DNA of 39,239 nt from positions 1 through 39,239 of the IMG/VR virus record IMGVR_UViG_3300031507_000021. One strand, 5' to 3'. Shown here in pieces: positions 23,653 through 30,036 of the stretch (within the stretch, counting starts at the first letter, position 1; the number at the start of each line of letters is the position of its first letter). Source of the DNA: a virus. A program made the position numbers and the translations under genes. A model generated the notes under the pieces. The model did not search any database, was not told the DNA's origin, and worked only from the letters and a program-made list of their open reading frames with translations.

Positions 23653-24108
23653 ATGCCAAAGCTCAAACCATTACGACAAATCGATCTGGAGCGATTCGCG
23701 CGGCTCCTCGATGAGGCTGAAATTATCCGAGCGGACTTGGCGAGATTCGGACAGGTAGACCCGTCACAGCCGACGCATTGGCTGAAGGGGAGCACAATCC
23801 CTTCTGGAGATCGGATCGAAGAGATATGCGTTCGGCTGAACTGCTCGCCGCCGTATCTCTTCGGACGTTCAGAGGAGGAGATCCGCCACTACCTCATCGG
23901 CACAGTGCGTCGCGAGCTCGGCGAGCTGGCCGCGAACGTCCTCGAGTTAACTTGTGCTCAGACGTTGCGACAAATCGACGCTATAGGGACGCGTGGGAGC
24001 TCTGCGCTTCATGTAGACGGACCATCATCTCGGCGAGTCCCTCACGATCGCCAGCGACAAGAACAGCCACTGCCCCGTGCGAGTAAGCGTCGGCGGTCTT
24101 CGCCATAG
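23653..24108 (+). CDS. CI-like HTH repressor, C-terminus overrun
   Basis: A 151-residue frame from ATG 23653, without a clear Shine-Dalgarno. The first 110 residues contain an HTH resembling the Cro-like protein opposite (FGQVDPSQPTHWLKG, with SQPTHW as recognition helix) and then CVRLNCSPPYLFGRSEEE. No peptidase (LexA-like) domain is present, so it is not a SOS-cleaved CI. The last 40 residues (RVPHDRQRQEQPLPRASK) are basic, low-complexity and antisense to the receiver-domain gene. They look like overrun after a recombination that replaced the original end. Probably the lysogeny repressor (inference). Confidence 0.65.
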   Translation: MPKLKPLRQIDLERFARLLDEAEIIRADLARFGQVDPSQPTHWLKGSTIPSGDRIEEICVRLNCSPPYLFGRSEEEIRHYLIGTVRRELGELAANVLELTCAQTLRQIDAIGTRGSSALHVDGPSSRRVPHDRQRQEQPLPRASKRRRSSP

Positions 24109-24349
24109 AACGCGTAGCGATAGTTGCAATGGTAGGTGTATTTTTGCACCTCTGACGAACGGCGTCGAGCAAGTGCATACCGCAGCGACCCTCGATGTCG
24201 ACCACGCAAACGTCGAACGGGCGCGCATTGACCGCGCCGTCAGCCTCGAGAACGTCCAGGACGTGCACCTCGTGTGTCCCTTTGAGGACGCTCGTTCCCC
24301 ACGATAAGAGCCCAAAGTCGCGACTTACGATCAGCACCCTCATCCGCAT
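23981..24349 (-). CDS. Stand-alone receiver (response-regulator-like) domain protein
   Basis: This 122-residue protein reads as a CheY-like receiver domain. Beta-1 is MRVLIVSRD, the phosphoacceptor candidate Asp51 is in VCVVDIEG, PTIATIATRS carries the conserved Thr/Ser position (Thr79), and GAVAVLVAGDREGLAEM holds the last strand and helix. The canonical Lys after beta-5 is replaced (VLVAG in place of a YLxKP-type motif), and the first acidic pair is reduced, so phosphorylation is doubtful. There is no output domain. It is convergent with the repressor gene, overlapping its last 128 bases. Receiver proteins in a phage immunity region are unusual. Function is unknown. Confidence 0.68.
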   Translation of the reverse strand: MRMRVLIVSRDFGLLSWGTSVLKGTHEVHVLDVLEADGAVNARPFDVCVVDIEGRCGMHLLDAVRQRCKNTPTIATIATRSMAKTADAYSHGAVAVLVAGDREGLAEMMVRLHEAQSSHASL

Positions 24350-24387
24350 ACGGTGTTCCCCCGCAGATACTGCGCCGAGGCGACAAA

Positions 24388-24410
24388 ATAACCGCCAGAC
24401 AGTCGGTTAT
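24388..24410. promoter_or_regulatory. Inverted repeat upstream of the receiver-domain gene
   Basis: ATAACCG (24388-24394) and CGGTTAT (24404-24410) are perfect 7-base arms around nine bases. The site lies 39 bases upstream of the receiver-gene ATG on the minus strand, within the gene-free stretch 24350-24554, and is a candidate operator. The rest of that stretch shows only scattered GGGAAA/TTTCC words and no clear promoter. Confidence 0.45.
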
Positions 24411-24554
24411 CCAGCGTAATCGGGAAATGTTTTTCCGCGCAGTTTCCTACCGTCAGCGTTGTAGGGCGCGCATGGCATATAGCGCCGGGGTAGTGGGAAA
24501 CACCTTCTCATGGATGGTTTTACGAATTAGAGACATGACTAGGCTCGCCTGCCG

Positions 24555-24821
24555 GTGGTGTCACTGGCAGATTGTCTGCGTTCCCTTGGCGCGAACATCA
24601 GCGCAACGCGTGCTAGCGCAGGGCTGACACAACAACAGCTCGCCGAGCGACTACAACTCAGCGTCAAGTTCATCCAACACATTGAGTCTGGACGCGGTGC
24701 GCCGTCACTCAAGACGCTCGTGGCAATCGCCACGGCTCTCCGAACAACTCCCGACCGTTTGCTAATACCAACACAAGCCCCTTCGCCGGTCCGCGGCCGT
24801 CCGCCTAAGCGCCGCGCTTAG
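24555..24821 (+). CDS. XRE-family HTH protein with AT-hook-like tail
   Basis: The protein has 88 residues from GTG 24555 (a second GTG follows at once). It holds a standard HTH_3 fold: ISATRASAGLTQQQLAERL, then LSVKFIQHIESGRGAPSLKT and LVAIATALRTTPDRLL. The C-terminus VRGRPPKRRA carries an RGRP core typical of AT-hooks, giving a second, minor-groove DNA contact. It is encoded rightward between the receiver gene and the main rightward operon, whose upstream region has two operator-like sites. I infer a second immunity or early regulator. Confidence 0.8.
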   Translation: MVSLADCLRSLGANISATRASAGLTQQQLAERLQLSVKFIQHIESGRGAPSLKTLVAIATALRTTPDRLLIPTQAPSPVRGRPPKRRA

Positions 24822-24874
24822 CTCGCACACATCACAATACAACGTCCGCCGTAGCCGTCCGCAGCGACGGCAGA

Positions 24875-24923
24875 TTGCATTTATGCAACGATTGCTCTTG
24901 CAATCGTCGTTGTGTTTATGCAA
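24875..24923. promoter_or_regulatory. Operator pair and hairpin ahead of the rightward operon
   Basis: TTGCATTTATGCAA (24875-24888) is a perfect dyad and TTGTGTTTATGCAA (24910-24923) is identical to the site at 23541. Between them ACGATTGC-TCTT-GCAATCGT (24888-24907) is a perfect 8-bp hairpin. The three elements fill the 90-base gap before the first rightward gene, so one regulator probably controls both this operon and the divergent immunity promoters. This is inferred from repetition alone. Confidence 0.7.
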
Positions 24924-24932
24924 GATGTTTTT

Positions 24933-25181
24933 ATGACGACGCGATTGATGCTCCTAGGTCGCTACGCCTGCTCCGCGCATGGCTGCGTTGCTAAGACGGA
25001 AGGTTTCTACTGTGCGGCGCATCTCGAATTGTGCCCCGAGTGTGGCAACGAGACGGAACTCGGCACGCTAGTGGATGGCCGTTGTGACGACTGCGTGAAC
25101 GCGGCCTGCCGCCGCCCGGTGGATGATGGCGTGCGGTTCATTCAGGAGTGCATCTGTGGCCGTCACGCGGTGCGCTCGTGA
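24933..25181 (+). CDS. Small Cys-rich zinc-ribbon-like protein
   Basis: The product has 82 residues. ATG 24933 is preferred, because the in-frame GTG 24912 and ATG 24918 fall in the operator. Cysteines come as GRYACSAHGC, FYCAAHLELCPECG, DGRCDDCVNAAC and ECICGRHA, enough for two or three zinc sites. It is the first gene of the rightward operon. No family can be named; small zinc proteins in this position often act as regulators or host-takeover factors. Confidence 0.62.
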   Translation: MTTRLMLLGRYACSAHGCVAKTEGFYCAAHLELCPECGNETELGTLVDGRCDDCVNAACRRPVDDGVRFIQECICGRHAVRS

Positions 25182-25414
25182 GGGCGTTCGCGTGGGAGCG
25201 GGCGTGCGGCGACTGCCGGAACGTCTGGGACCTCCAGTACGAGGACGACGGCAGCACGGTCGCGAACGAGACCGACTCCGTGTGCCCCGACTGCGGCAGC
25301 ACCGCGGTGGAGCCGCTGGCGAAGGCGCAGGAGCGCGCCGAGCGACTCGCGGACGCCCCGAATGCGCGCGCTGATTACAAGTACGACCTGGCGCGCGACG
25401 GGGAGGTTGGCTGA
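25178..25414 (+). CDS. Small zinc-ribbon protein
   Basis: This 78-residue product has a GTG at 25178 overlapping the upstream TGA (GTGA). ERACGDCRNVWDLQY and SVCPDCGSTAVEPL give two CxxC knuckles separated by about 27 residues, a clear zinc ribbon like those in transcription or replication accessory proteins. The C-terminus is acidic and helical and ends Asp-Gly-Glu-Val-Gly, the same five residues as the next protein, because the DNA there is a 22-base repeat. Confidence 0.65.
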   Translation: MRAFAWERACGDCRNVWDLQYEDDGSTVANETDSVCPDCGSTAVEPLAKAQERAERLADAPNARADYKYDLARDGEVG

Positions 25415-25658
25415 TGATGAGCGACAAGGATTTTTTCAACGACAAGAGCCCTGTGGGTGATCGCGACACTCGACGCGAAGCGATCATCGACTACGCCTCG
25501 AATATCGAGAGCGAGATCTCGTCGCTCAAAATCGCCGTCGAGGAAAACGACCTTGCGCGGGCGCGCGAGAGATTCGAGGAACTTAAGGGGTGGATCGACG
25601 CCATCGACAATAACCTTTGCGAGCGAGAAGACGACGGCGACGGGGAGGTTGGCTGATG
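25395..25658. repeat. Two copies of a 22-base junction repeat
   Basis: Positions 25395-25416 and 25637-25658 are identical over 22 bases. Each copy holds the last codons of one gene (Asp-Gly-Glu-Val-Gly), the ribosome-binding GGGAGG, the stop TGA and the ATG of the following gene. Copying of the whole translation-coupling cassette suggests gene insertion or duplication by recombination at the junction. Confidence 0.8.
25414..25656 (+). CDS. Small acidic coiled-coil protein
   Basis: An 80-residue product. The ATG at 25414 shares a base with the previous TGA (TGATG) and GGGAGG stands nearby. The sequence is highly charged and helical (ISSLKIAVEENDLARARERF) with no Cys. Sequence and composition give no function. 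It ends in the repeated Asp-Gly-Glu-Val-Gly. Confidence 0.65.
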   Translation: MMSDKDFFNDKSPVGDRDTRREAIIDYASNIESEISSLKIAVEENDLARARERFEELKGWIDAIDNNLCEREDDGDGEVG

Positions 25659-25751
25659 GTCGTCTTCGTCGAAGAGTGCCGTGGCCCGGGCTGTGAGCGC
25701 GACGTGGACATGACCCGCGAATGCCGGTGTCTATTCGCGGAGCTTCGATGA
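25656..25751 (+). CDS. 31-residue Cys-rich peptide
   Basis: A short frame from ATG 25656, within the second 22-base repeat, so its ribosome-binding site is GGGAGG. Four cysteines (Cys8, Cys13, Cys23, Cys25) in VEECRGPGCERD and RECRCLF could form a single zinc site. Its TGA overlaps the ATG of the next gene. Despite its size, the borrowed start signal and coupling on both sides support it. Confidence 0.5.
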   Translation: MVVFVEECRGPGCERDVDMTRECRCLFAELR

Positions 25752-26173
25752 GTAGGGGCTGCGCGGTGTTCAAGGGTACGCGTCGATTCTGCGGGAACTG
25801 CGGATTCAATCGCGGCATTCACCGCCGGTGGCGCGTGCTGGACGGCGGCAAGGAGGAGATCATGGCTGCGACGAGCGAGATGGGCGAGAGCTCGGCGAAC
25901 GAGCACCGACAGGCTGCGACGACGATCGGCGAAGCGCTCCAACTCTCCGGGCCTGGCGCGCTGGTTTACATGACGGTGCCCGACTACGAGAAGTGGGAAG
26001 CGCTCAAGGAGCTTGCCGGCGCGCCGGTGCGGTTGTCCCAGTTGGGCGGCTGGGAGAACGTTTGCGAGACGATCGAACTGCACCGCGGCGACATGACGTT
26101 GAAGGCGCATGGCCCGCTGCGCCCGGCGACCATGGCCGACCTGGTTCGCCTCCGCGCTCAGGAGCGGGGCTGA
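25748..26173 (+). CDS. Unknown protein with N-terminal Cys motif
   Basis: A 141-residue frame from ATG 25748 (ATGA overlap). An N-terminal part (KGTRRFCGNCGFNRG) has a CxxC knuckle. An in-frame ATG at 25862 has a stronger AAGGAGG six bases upstream, so a 103-residue product starting MAATSEMGESS may also or instead be made. The body includes ALVYMTVPDYEKWEALKEL and a final basic helix. No family is recognised. Confidence 0.6.
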   Translation: MSRGCAVFKGTRRFCGNCGFNRGIHRRWRVLDGGKEEIMAATSEMGESSANEHRQAATTIGEALQLSGPGALVYMTVPDYEKWEALKELAGAPVRLSQLGGWENVCETIELHRGDMTLKAHGPLRPATMADLVRLRAQERG

Positions 26174-26310
26174 TGGGCCGCATCGTCATCGACCGCTCCG
26201 GCGCAGCTCGCCGGCCTGCACCACGCGGGCGTCTGGTGATGGTCGTGCTCGGGGCTATCGCCTTCTACCTCATTGGATATGCGGCTGTTGCCGCTTTGAA
26301 AGGACGTTGA
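26173..26310 (+). CDS. 45-residue membrane protein
   Basis: ATG 26173 shares a base with the preceding TGA. A basic start (RSGAARRPAPRGR) is followed by one hydrophobic helix (LVMVVLGAIAFYLIGYAAVA) and a short Lys-Gly-Arg end. That topology suits a single-pass inner-membrane protein with a cytoplasmic N-terminus. It is in the early rightward operon. A holin-like role is possible but unsupported. Confidence 0.55.
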   Translation: MGRIVIDRSGAARRPAPRGRLVMVVLGAIAFYLIGYAAVAALKGR

Positions 26311-26312
26311 AC

Positions 26313-27194
26313 ATGGCCGAGAAAGTTACCGCCTTGGAATCCATCCGCACGCCGCAGACGTCGGCGATGGCCGCCTATGAGCCGCGCAGCTTCGACGAGG
26401 CCATGCGCCTCGCCACCGTCTTTGCGGCGTCGGGCCTGCTCGGCGAGGTGCGGAACGAGGCAGCGGCGCTGCTGGTGATGGCGACCGGCGCCGAGCTGGG
26501 AATCAGCGCCACCACCGCGCTGCGCTCGATCTACATCGTCAAGGGCAAGCCGATGATGTCGTCCGACTTGATGGTGGGCTTGTGTATCAAGCGCAAAGAC
26601 GTGTGCGAGTACTTCATCTGCACCGAGTCGACCGACCAGCAGGCGACCTACCAGACGAAGCGCGTGGGCGTGAACAATCCCATTACGCACACGTTCACTA
26701 TGGCCGATGCGCAGCGGGCGCGGTTGGCCGGTGGCGGCGAGTCGATGTATGCGAAATACCCCAAGACGATGCTTCGGCACCGCGCCGCGGCCGAGCTCGC
26801 GCGCCAGGTGTACCCCGACATCGTGCTCGGCCTGTACTCGGACGCTGAGAAGGACGACTTCGAGGCGATCGACGTGACACCAGCGCCGCAACTGGTGACC
26901 GAGCCGGTGCACACGCAGGATGCCGACGACGTGGAGATCGAGGGCGCCATGGCTCGGTGGAAAGCGGCGCTGAAAAACGCCGTCACCGTCGCCGAATGCG
27001 ACCGCGTGCGCCGCGAAGTCAAGGCCCGCCTACATGAGGACTCCCCGCAGTACCAGGCGATGGTCGAGCTCTACAGGGCGCGGGTGACGGTGCTCAAGAC
27101 GGCCCACAAGCGGCCAGCGGTAGCGGCCCCCGCCGAGCCGCAGCCACAGGATGGTGAGATCGTGACCGATCGCCAGCCTGGCGAGGACGGCTGA
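26313..27194 (+). CDS. RecT-like single-strand annealing protein
   Basis: The protein has 293 residues; its ATG at 26313 has AAAGGA eight bases upstream. SFDEAMRLATVFAASGLLGE, MATGAELGISATTALRSI, VKGKPMMSSDLMVG, then FTMADAQRARLAGGG and YAKYPKTMLRHRAAAELAR form a pattern seen in phage RecT-like annealing proteins. The last 90 residues are charged and variable. It is followed two bases later by a PD-(D/E)XK nuclease, the expected exonuclease partner. The pair would drive recombination-dependent replication or repair, with the RecU-like resolvase of the leftward operon finishing junctions. Family call by pattern. Confidence 0.68.
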   Translation: MAEKVTALESIRTPQTSAMAAYEPRSFDEAMRLATVFAASGLLGEVRNEAAALLVMATGAELGISATTALRSIYIVKGKPMMSSDLMVGLCIKRKDVCEYFICTESTDQQATYQTKRVGVNNPITHTFTMADAQRARLAGGGESMYAKYPKTMLRHRAAAELARQVYPDIVLGLYSDAEKDDFEAIDVTPAPQLVTEPVHTQDADDVEIEGAMARWKAALKNAVTVAECDRVRREVKARLHEDSPQYQAMVELYRARVTVLKTAHKRPAVAAPAEPQPQDGEIVTDRQPGEDG

Positions 27195-27196
27195 TC

Positions 27197-28324
27197 ATGC
27201 GCCGCCTGCCGACAGCGTCGCAGTTGCCCCGGGCGTTCCGCTGCGCGGCGTCGGAGGCGCTGCCCCACTTCCAGTCGACGTCCGACGTCGGCAAGAAAGG
27301 CACGACCGTCCACCGATTCATCGAGACGGCGCGCAAGGCAGGGCGCGACGTGGCGCTGGCGCAAGTGGCCGAGGATGACGCACACGCGTTCTGCGAGGCG
27401 GTGCCGCTCGACCAGTTGCCGACAGGCGGCAGCCACGAGCTCGCCTTGGCCTGGGATTACGAGTCCGACACGGCGCGCGCACTCCCCAGCATTGGACACC
27501 GCGACTACGAGGACGCGACGCCAACCGAGTACGTTGGCACCGCCGACTACGTGGGCCGCGACGGCGCCAGCGTCGTCGTCCTCGACTGGAAAACGGGCCA
27601 CAAGTATCTCGGACCCGCGCACGAGTCGCGGCAACTGCGTATGCTGGTGCTGGCGGCAGCGCGGCTCGAAGGAGTCGACGAGGCCCGCGGTGGCTACTGC
27701 TTTCTCCGCGAGGATGGCAGTTACTCGTTCTCGTGGGCGAGCTTCGACGCCTTCGACCTTGCCGAGATCGCCGATGAGTTGCGCGACCTTGTCTCAACGC
27801 TCGAGGACGCGCAGACGGCGGCGGACGGGCGCGACCCCGCCGCCTGCCACGAGGGCGAGTGGTGCGACTACTGCCCGGCATTCAATAGCTGCCCGGCCAA
27901 GATGCAGCTCGCGCGCGCCATCGGCAGCGGCGATGCGCTGAAAGAGTTGACCAGCATCGAGCGGACGATAGCGACCGCGAGCGACGCCGAGCTCGCGGCG
28001 GCGGTGGTGCGGCTCGAGCGCTACGACGACGTAGCCGAGCGCGTGCGCCGGGCGGTGCGGGCGCGGGCAGCGATGCAGCCGATCGAGCTGCCCGATGGCC
28101 GTCGGCTGGGCGCCGTTCCGTGGCCATTCACGTGCATCAAGCCCGACGTGGCCTATGAGACGGTGCGCGAGCTCCACGGTGAGGCGGCGGCAGAGGTGGC
28201 GGTGCCGCGCAAGGCGACGCTGGGCGCGCTCAAGAAGCTGGGCGACGAGACGGTGGCCGAGGTCGAGCGGCGGCGTGGGGTGATAACGGGCTCCAAACCA
28301 CAAGTGAGGGTGCACCGACCATAG
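27197..28324 (+). CDS. PD-(D/E)XK nuclease, RecB/Cas4-like, with probable Fe-S cluster
   Basis: This 375-residue protein contains GTADYVGRDG followed by SVVVLDWKTGHKY, the D...DxK core of the RecB nuclease family, and then SRQLRMLVLAAA, the conserved Gln motif. KGTTVHRFIE supplies the first-motif His. Cysteines at FRCAAS (near the N-terminus) and at EWCDYCPAFNSCPAK fit the four-Cys Fe-S site of Cas4/AddB-type nucleases. The C-terminal 120 residues are helical and phage-specific. It is probably the 5'-3' exonuclease partner of the annealing protein. A CRISPR role is not suggested; no cas1/cas2 or array is present. Confidence 0.82.
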   Translation: MRRLPTASQLPRAFRCAASEALPHFQSTSDVGKKGTTVHRFIETARKAGRDVALAQVAEDDAHAFCEAVPLDQLPTGGSHELALAWDYESDTARALPSIGHRDYEDATPTEYVGTADYVGRDGASVVVLDWKTGHKYLGPAHESRQLRMLVLAAARLEGVDEARGGYCFLREDGSYSFSWASFDAFDLAEIADELRDLVSTLEDAQTAADGRDPAACHEGEWCDYCPAFNSCPAKMQLARAIGSGDALKELTSIERTIATASDAELAAAVVRLERYDDVAERVRRAVRARAAMQPIELPDGRRLGAVPWPFTCIKPDVAYETVRELHGEAAAEVAVPRKATLGALKKLGDETVAEVERRRGVITGSKPQVRVHRP

Positions 28325-28419
28325 CAGCACCGCGGTCGAAGGAAGGATCCCCGGGGTGTTCCGCGTCGCCATACGCATCTCCCGTCCCGGGTCTGAGTTC
28401 GACGCTCAGCGACCGCACG

Positions 28420-28599
28420 ATGGACGACCTAACGACATACTCACCGTGCCAGTGCGTGGTGTGCGGGGAAATGGTGATGACGCAGCACAAGGACTGCACG
28501 CCACCACCGCCGCCGCGGTCGGTGCTCGAGGGCGTCGTGATGTTGGGGATGCGGCGGCAATTGATTGCCAGGTTGTCGCGAAAGCGGAGGGCACCTTGA
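28420..28599 (+). CDS. Small Cys-rich protein ending in the 60-base repeat
   Basis: This 59-residue product starts at ATG 28420. TYSPCQCVVCGEMV and a later Cys suggest a zinc knuckle, followed by a Pro run. Its last 19 residues (from LGMRRQLIA to RRAP) are strongly basic and identical to the end of the protein ending at 29545, because both are encoded by the 60-base direct repeat. The TGA overlaps the TTG start of the next gene. Confidence 0.6.
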   Translation: MDDLTTYSPCQCVVCGEMVMTQHKDCTPPPPPRSVLEGVVMLGMRRQLIARLSRKRRAP

Positions 28600-28603
28600 G
28601 CAA
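28544..28603 (+). repeat. 60-base direct repeat, copy 1
   Basis: Positions 28544-28603 are identical to 29490-29549 over 60 bases. The repeat carries the basic C-terminal codons of one gene, GGAGG, the stop TGA and the overlapping TTG start (TTGAGCAA) of the next. In this copy the TTG opens a 191-residue frame. Confidence 0.92.
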
Positions 28604-29171
28604 CGTGGCCGAGCAGATCGAGGCGCTGGTCGAGACGTTCGCCCGGAAGATTGCGGCGCAGGCGATCGATATCGCCGAGCAGAATGGGCGCGCCGACCAG
28701 CTCCAGCGCGAGCTCGATGCCCTGCACGCCGAGATCGACGAACGGAGGCGCCGCTACTTCCTGGTCGCTGATGCAGTCGCCCGAGAGAGCGAATCGGCCG
28801 AGCAGTTGGCGCATATCGCGCGGCAGACACGCGCCGACCTCGCCGCCGCGAACGAGGAGATCGCGCGGATGCGTGACGCATGCCTGCAACACGTCCACGG
28901 GGATGTCCACACCGCCACCAAGGCGCGGCTGGGGCAGGCGGTCGACTTTCTGCACCGCGTGGCGAAGCTTCTACCTGATCACGTGCTCGACGAAGCCGAC
29001 GCCATCCTCGCCGACGCCGACAGCAAGGATGCGGGCGAGGCGTGGCGCGAGTTGGAAGCGGTTTACGAGGCGTCGAAACGGAATCGCGAGCGTCATCGAT
29101 GGCAGGATTACGCGATCCTGGATAAAGCACTGGCCGCTGTCGACGCGCGGCGCAGGCAAGGTGCCAAGTGA
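28596..29171 (+). CDS. Coiled-coil protein, unknown function
   Basis: The product has 191 residues from TTG 28596, chosen for its GGAGG at five-base spacing; the in-frame open region upstream overlaps another gene. It is almost entirely helical (QIEALVETFARKIAAQAID, LQRELDALHAEIDERRR, ADLAAANEEIARMRD) with a single Cys. A C-terminal ILDKALAAVDARRRQ resembles the end of the 50-residue protein at 29580. No known family. Confidence 0.65.
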   Translation: MSNVAEQIEALVETFARKIAAQAIDIAEQNGRADQLQRELDALHAEIDERRRRYFLVADAVARESESAEQLAHIARQTRADLAAANEEIARMRDACLQHVHGDVHTATKARLGQAVDFLHRVAKLLPDHVLDEADAILADADSKDAGEAWRELEAVYEASKRNRERHRWQDYAILDKALAAVDARRRQGAK

Positions 29172-29545
29172 GCGGACACCTCCGATCATCTCGTCCGACG
29201 GCCGCGCAACTACTGGCCGCTGAGCGCGCCGCCCACAAGCGCACGAAGGCCGAGCTGGCGGAGGCGCGACGTCAGGCGACGTACGAACAAGAGCGCGCTA
29301 ACGAATGGGACGACACGGCCAGCGCCATGCGCGCCGAGAGCGACGCGGCCCTGGCCAAGCTCGCAAGCGTCGAGGCCGATGCGGCGGCGATGCGTCTCGT
29401 ATTGGAGCGCCAACCCCACATCTGCACCGACGATTGCGCCGAGTGCGCGGACATTCGCGCCGCTGAATCAGGCACCGCCGGCCGCGCCCTGGGGATGCGG
29501 CGGCAATTGATTGCCAGGTTGTCGCGAAAGCGGAGGGCACCTTGA
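29168..29545 (+). CDS. Coiled-coil protein with Cys knuckle and repeat-encoded basic tail
   Basis: This 125-residue product has a GTG at 29168 overlapping the upstream TGA. A helical body (KRTKAELAEARRQATYEQE) is followed by PHICTDDCAECADIRA, a Cys cluster, and then the repeat-encoded tail LGMRRQLIARLSRKRRAP, shared with the protein ending at 28599. Two otherwise unrelated proteins thus share one basic C-terminus. Confidence 0.62.
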   Translation: MSGHLRSSRPTAAQLLAAERAAHKRTKAELAEARRQATYEQERANEWDDTASAMRAESDAALAKLASVEADAAAMRLVLERQPHICTDDCAECADIRAAESGTAGRALGMRRQLIARLSRKRRAP

Positions 29546-29549
29546 GCAA
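29490..29549 (+). repeat. 60-base direct repeat, copy 2
   Basis: Identical to 28544-28603. Here the TTG start inside the repeat opens only a 13-codon frame before a TGA, unlike copy 1, so the downstream gene seems to have been lost or truncated after duplication. Confidence 0.92.
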
Positions 29550-29579
29550 TGGGCTCTCAACAGCTACGTTTGCTCCGAC

Positions 29580-29732
29580 GTGACGACGCGAGAGAACCTG
29601 CGGGCGCTGCGCGAACATCTCGGGCTTGGCGATATCGACGGCGGCGAGTCGTGGGAAGTCGACAAGCTTTACGAAGCGATGATCACGGCGCGCGAAGCCC
29701 TGGCCGCGGTCGACGAGAAAGGCGGCGGGTGA
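29580..29732 (+). CDS. 50-residue protein, possible remnant of a duplicated gene
   Basis: The frame runs from GTG 29580 to TGA 29732, without a clear Shine-Dalgarno. ENLRALREHLGLGDID and then LYEAMITAREALAAVDEKGG are helical. The end resembles the last residues of the 191-residue protein that follows repeat copy 1 (ALAAVD). I infer that a duplicated copy lost most of its interior. Its TGA overlaps the next ATG, so translation through here is still coupled. Confidence 0.45.
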   Translation: MTTRENLRALREHLGLGDIDGGESWEVDKLYEAMITAREALAAVDEKGGG

Positions 29733-29914
29733 TGGCAATTAGGAAAGACTATCTCTTCAAGCGCGACGGTCGCACATTGCTCATGCTCGATCCTGACACG
29801 CTCGAGGAAGTGGGCCGATTCGAAACGCCGGAAAACTTCACCATGGCTGAGGCTGAGACGGTTTTCCGCGTACTCCTGGCTGAGGCTCGCAAGCGGGAAA
29901 TCGGACCATCATGA
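29732..29914 (+). CDS. Small protein of unknown function
   Basis: A 60-residue product with an ATG at 29732 overlapping the preceding TGA and an ATGA overlap with the next gene. MAIRKDYLFKRDGRTLLML followed by LEEVGRFETPENFTMAEAE is a compact alpha/beta sequence without Cys or membrane segment. No family is recognised. Confidence 0.6.
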   Translation: MAIRKDYLFKRDGRTLLMLDPDTLEEVGRFETPENFTMAEAETVFRVLLAEARKREIGPS

Positions 29915-30036
29915 CCGGCGCCGACCTCATCGACCGTGCGCGCCGGGCTCGCAAGGCCATCGGCGCCGTCGCGCTGCTGTTCGCGCCCATGCTGGTGGGG
30001 ATGCTGCTGATCAAGCGGCGCAGGCGTGGCACATGA
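29911..30036 (+). CDS. 41-residue membrane protein
   Basis: The ATG at 29911 overlaps the previous TGA (ATGA). A basic N-terminus (IDRARRARKAIG) leads into a hydrophobic helix (AVALLFAPMLVGMLLI) and a basic end (KRRRRGT). Its TGA overlaps the ATG of a second small membrane protein. Paired small membrane proteins can be holin/antiholin, but this pair lies in the early operon without an endolysin. Confidence 0.55.
   Translation: MTGADLIDRARRARKAIGAVALLFAPMLVGMLLIKRRRRGT

Noticed and set aside
27197-28324. Cas4 nuclease implying a CRISPR system
   Set aside because: The nuclease pairs with a RecT-like gene; no cas1, cas2, effector or array is in the window.
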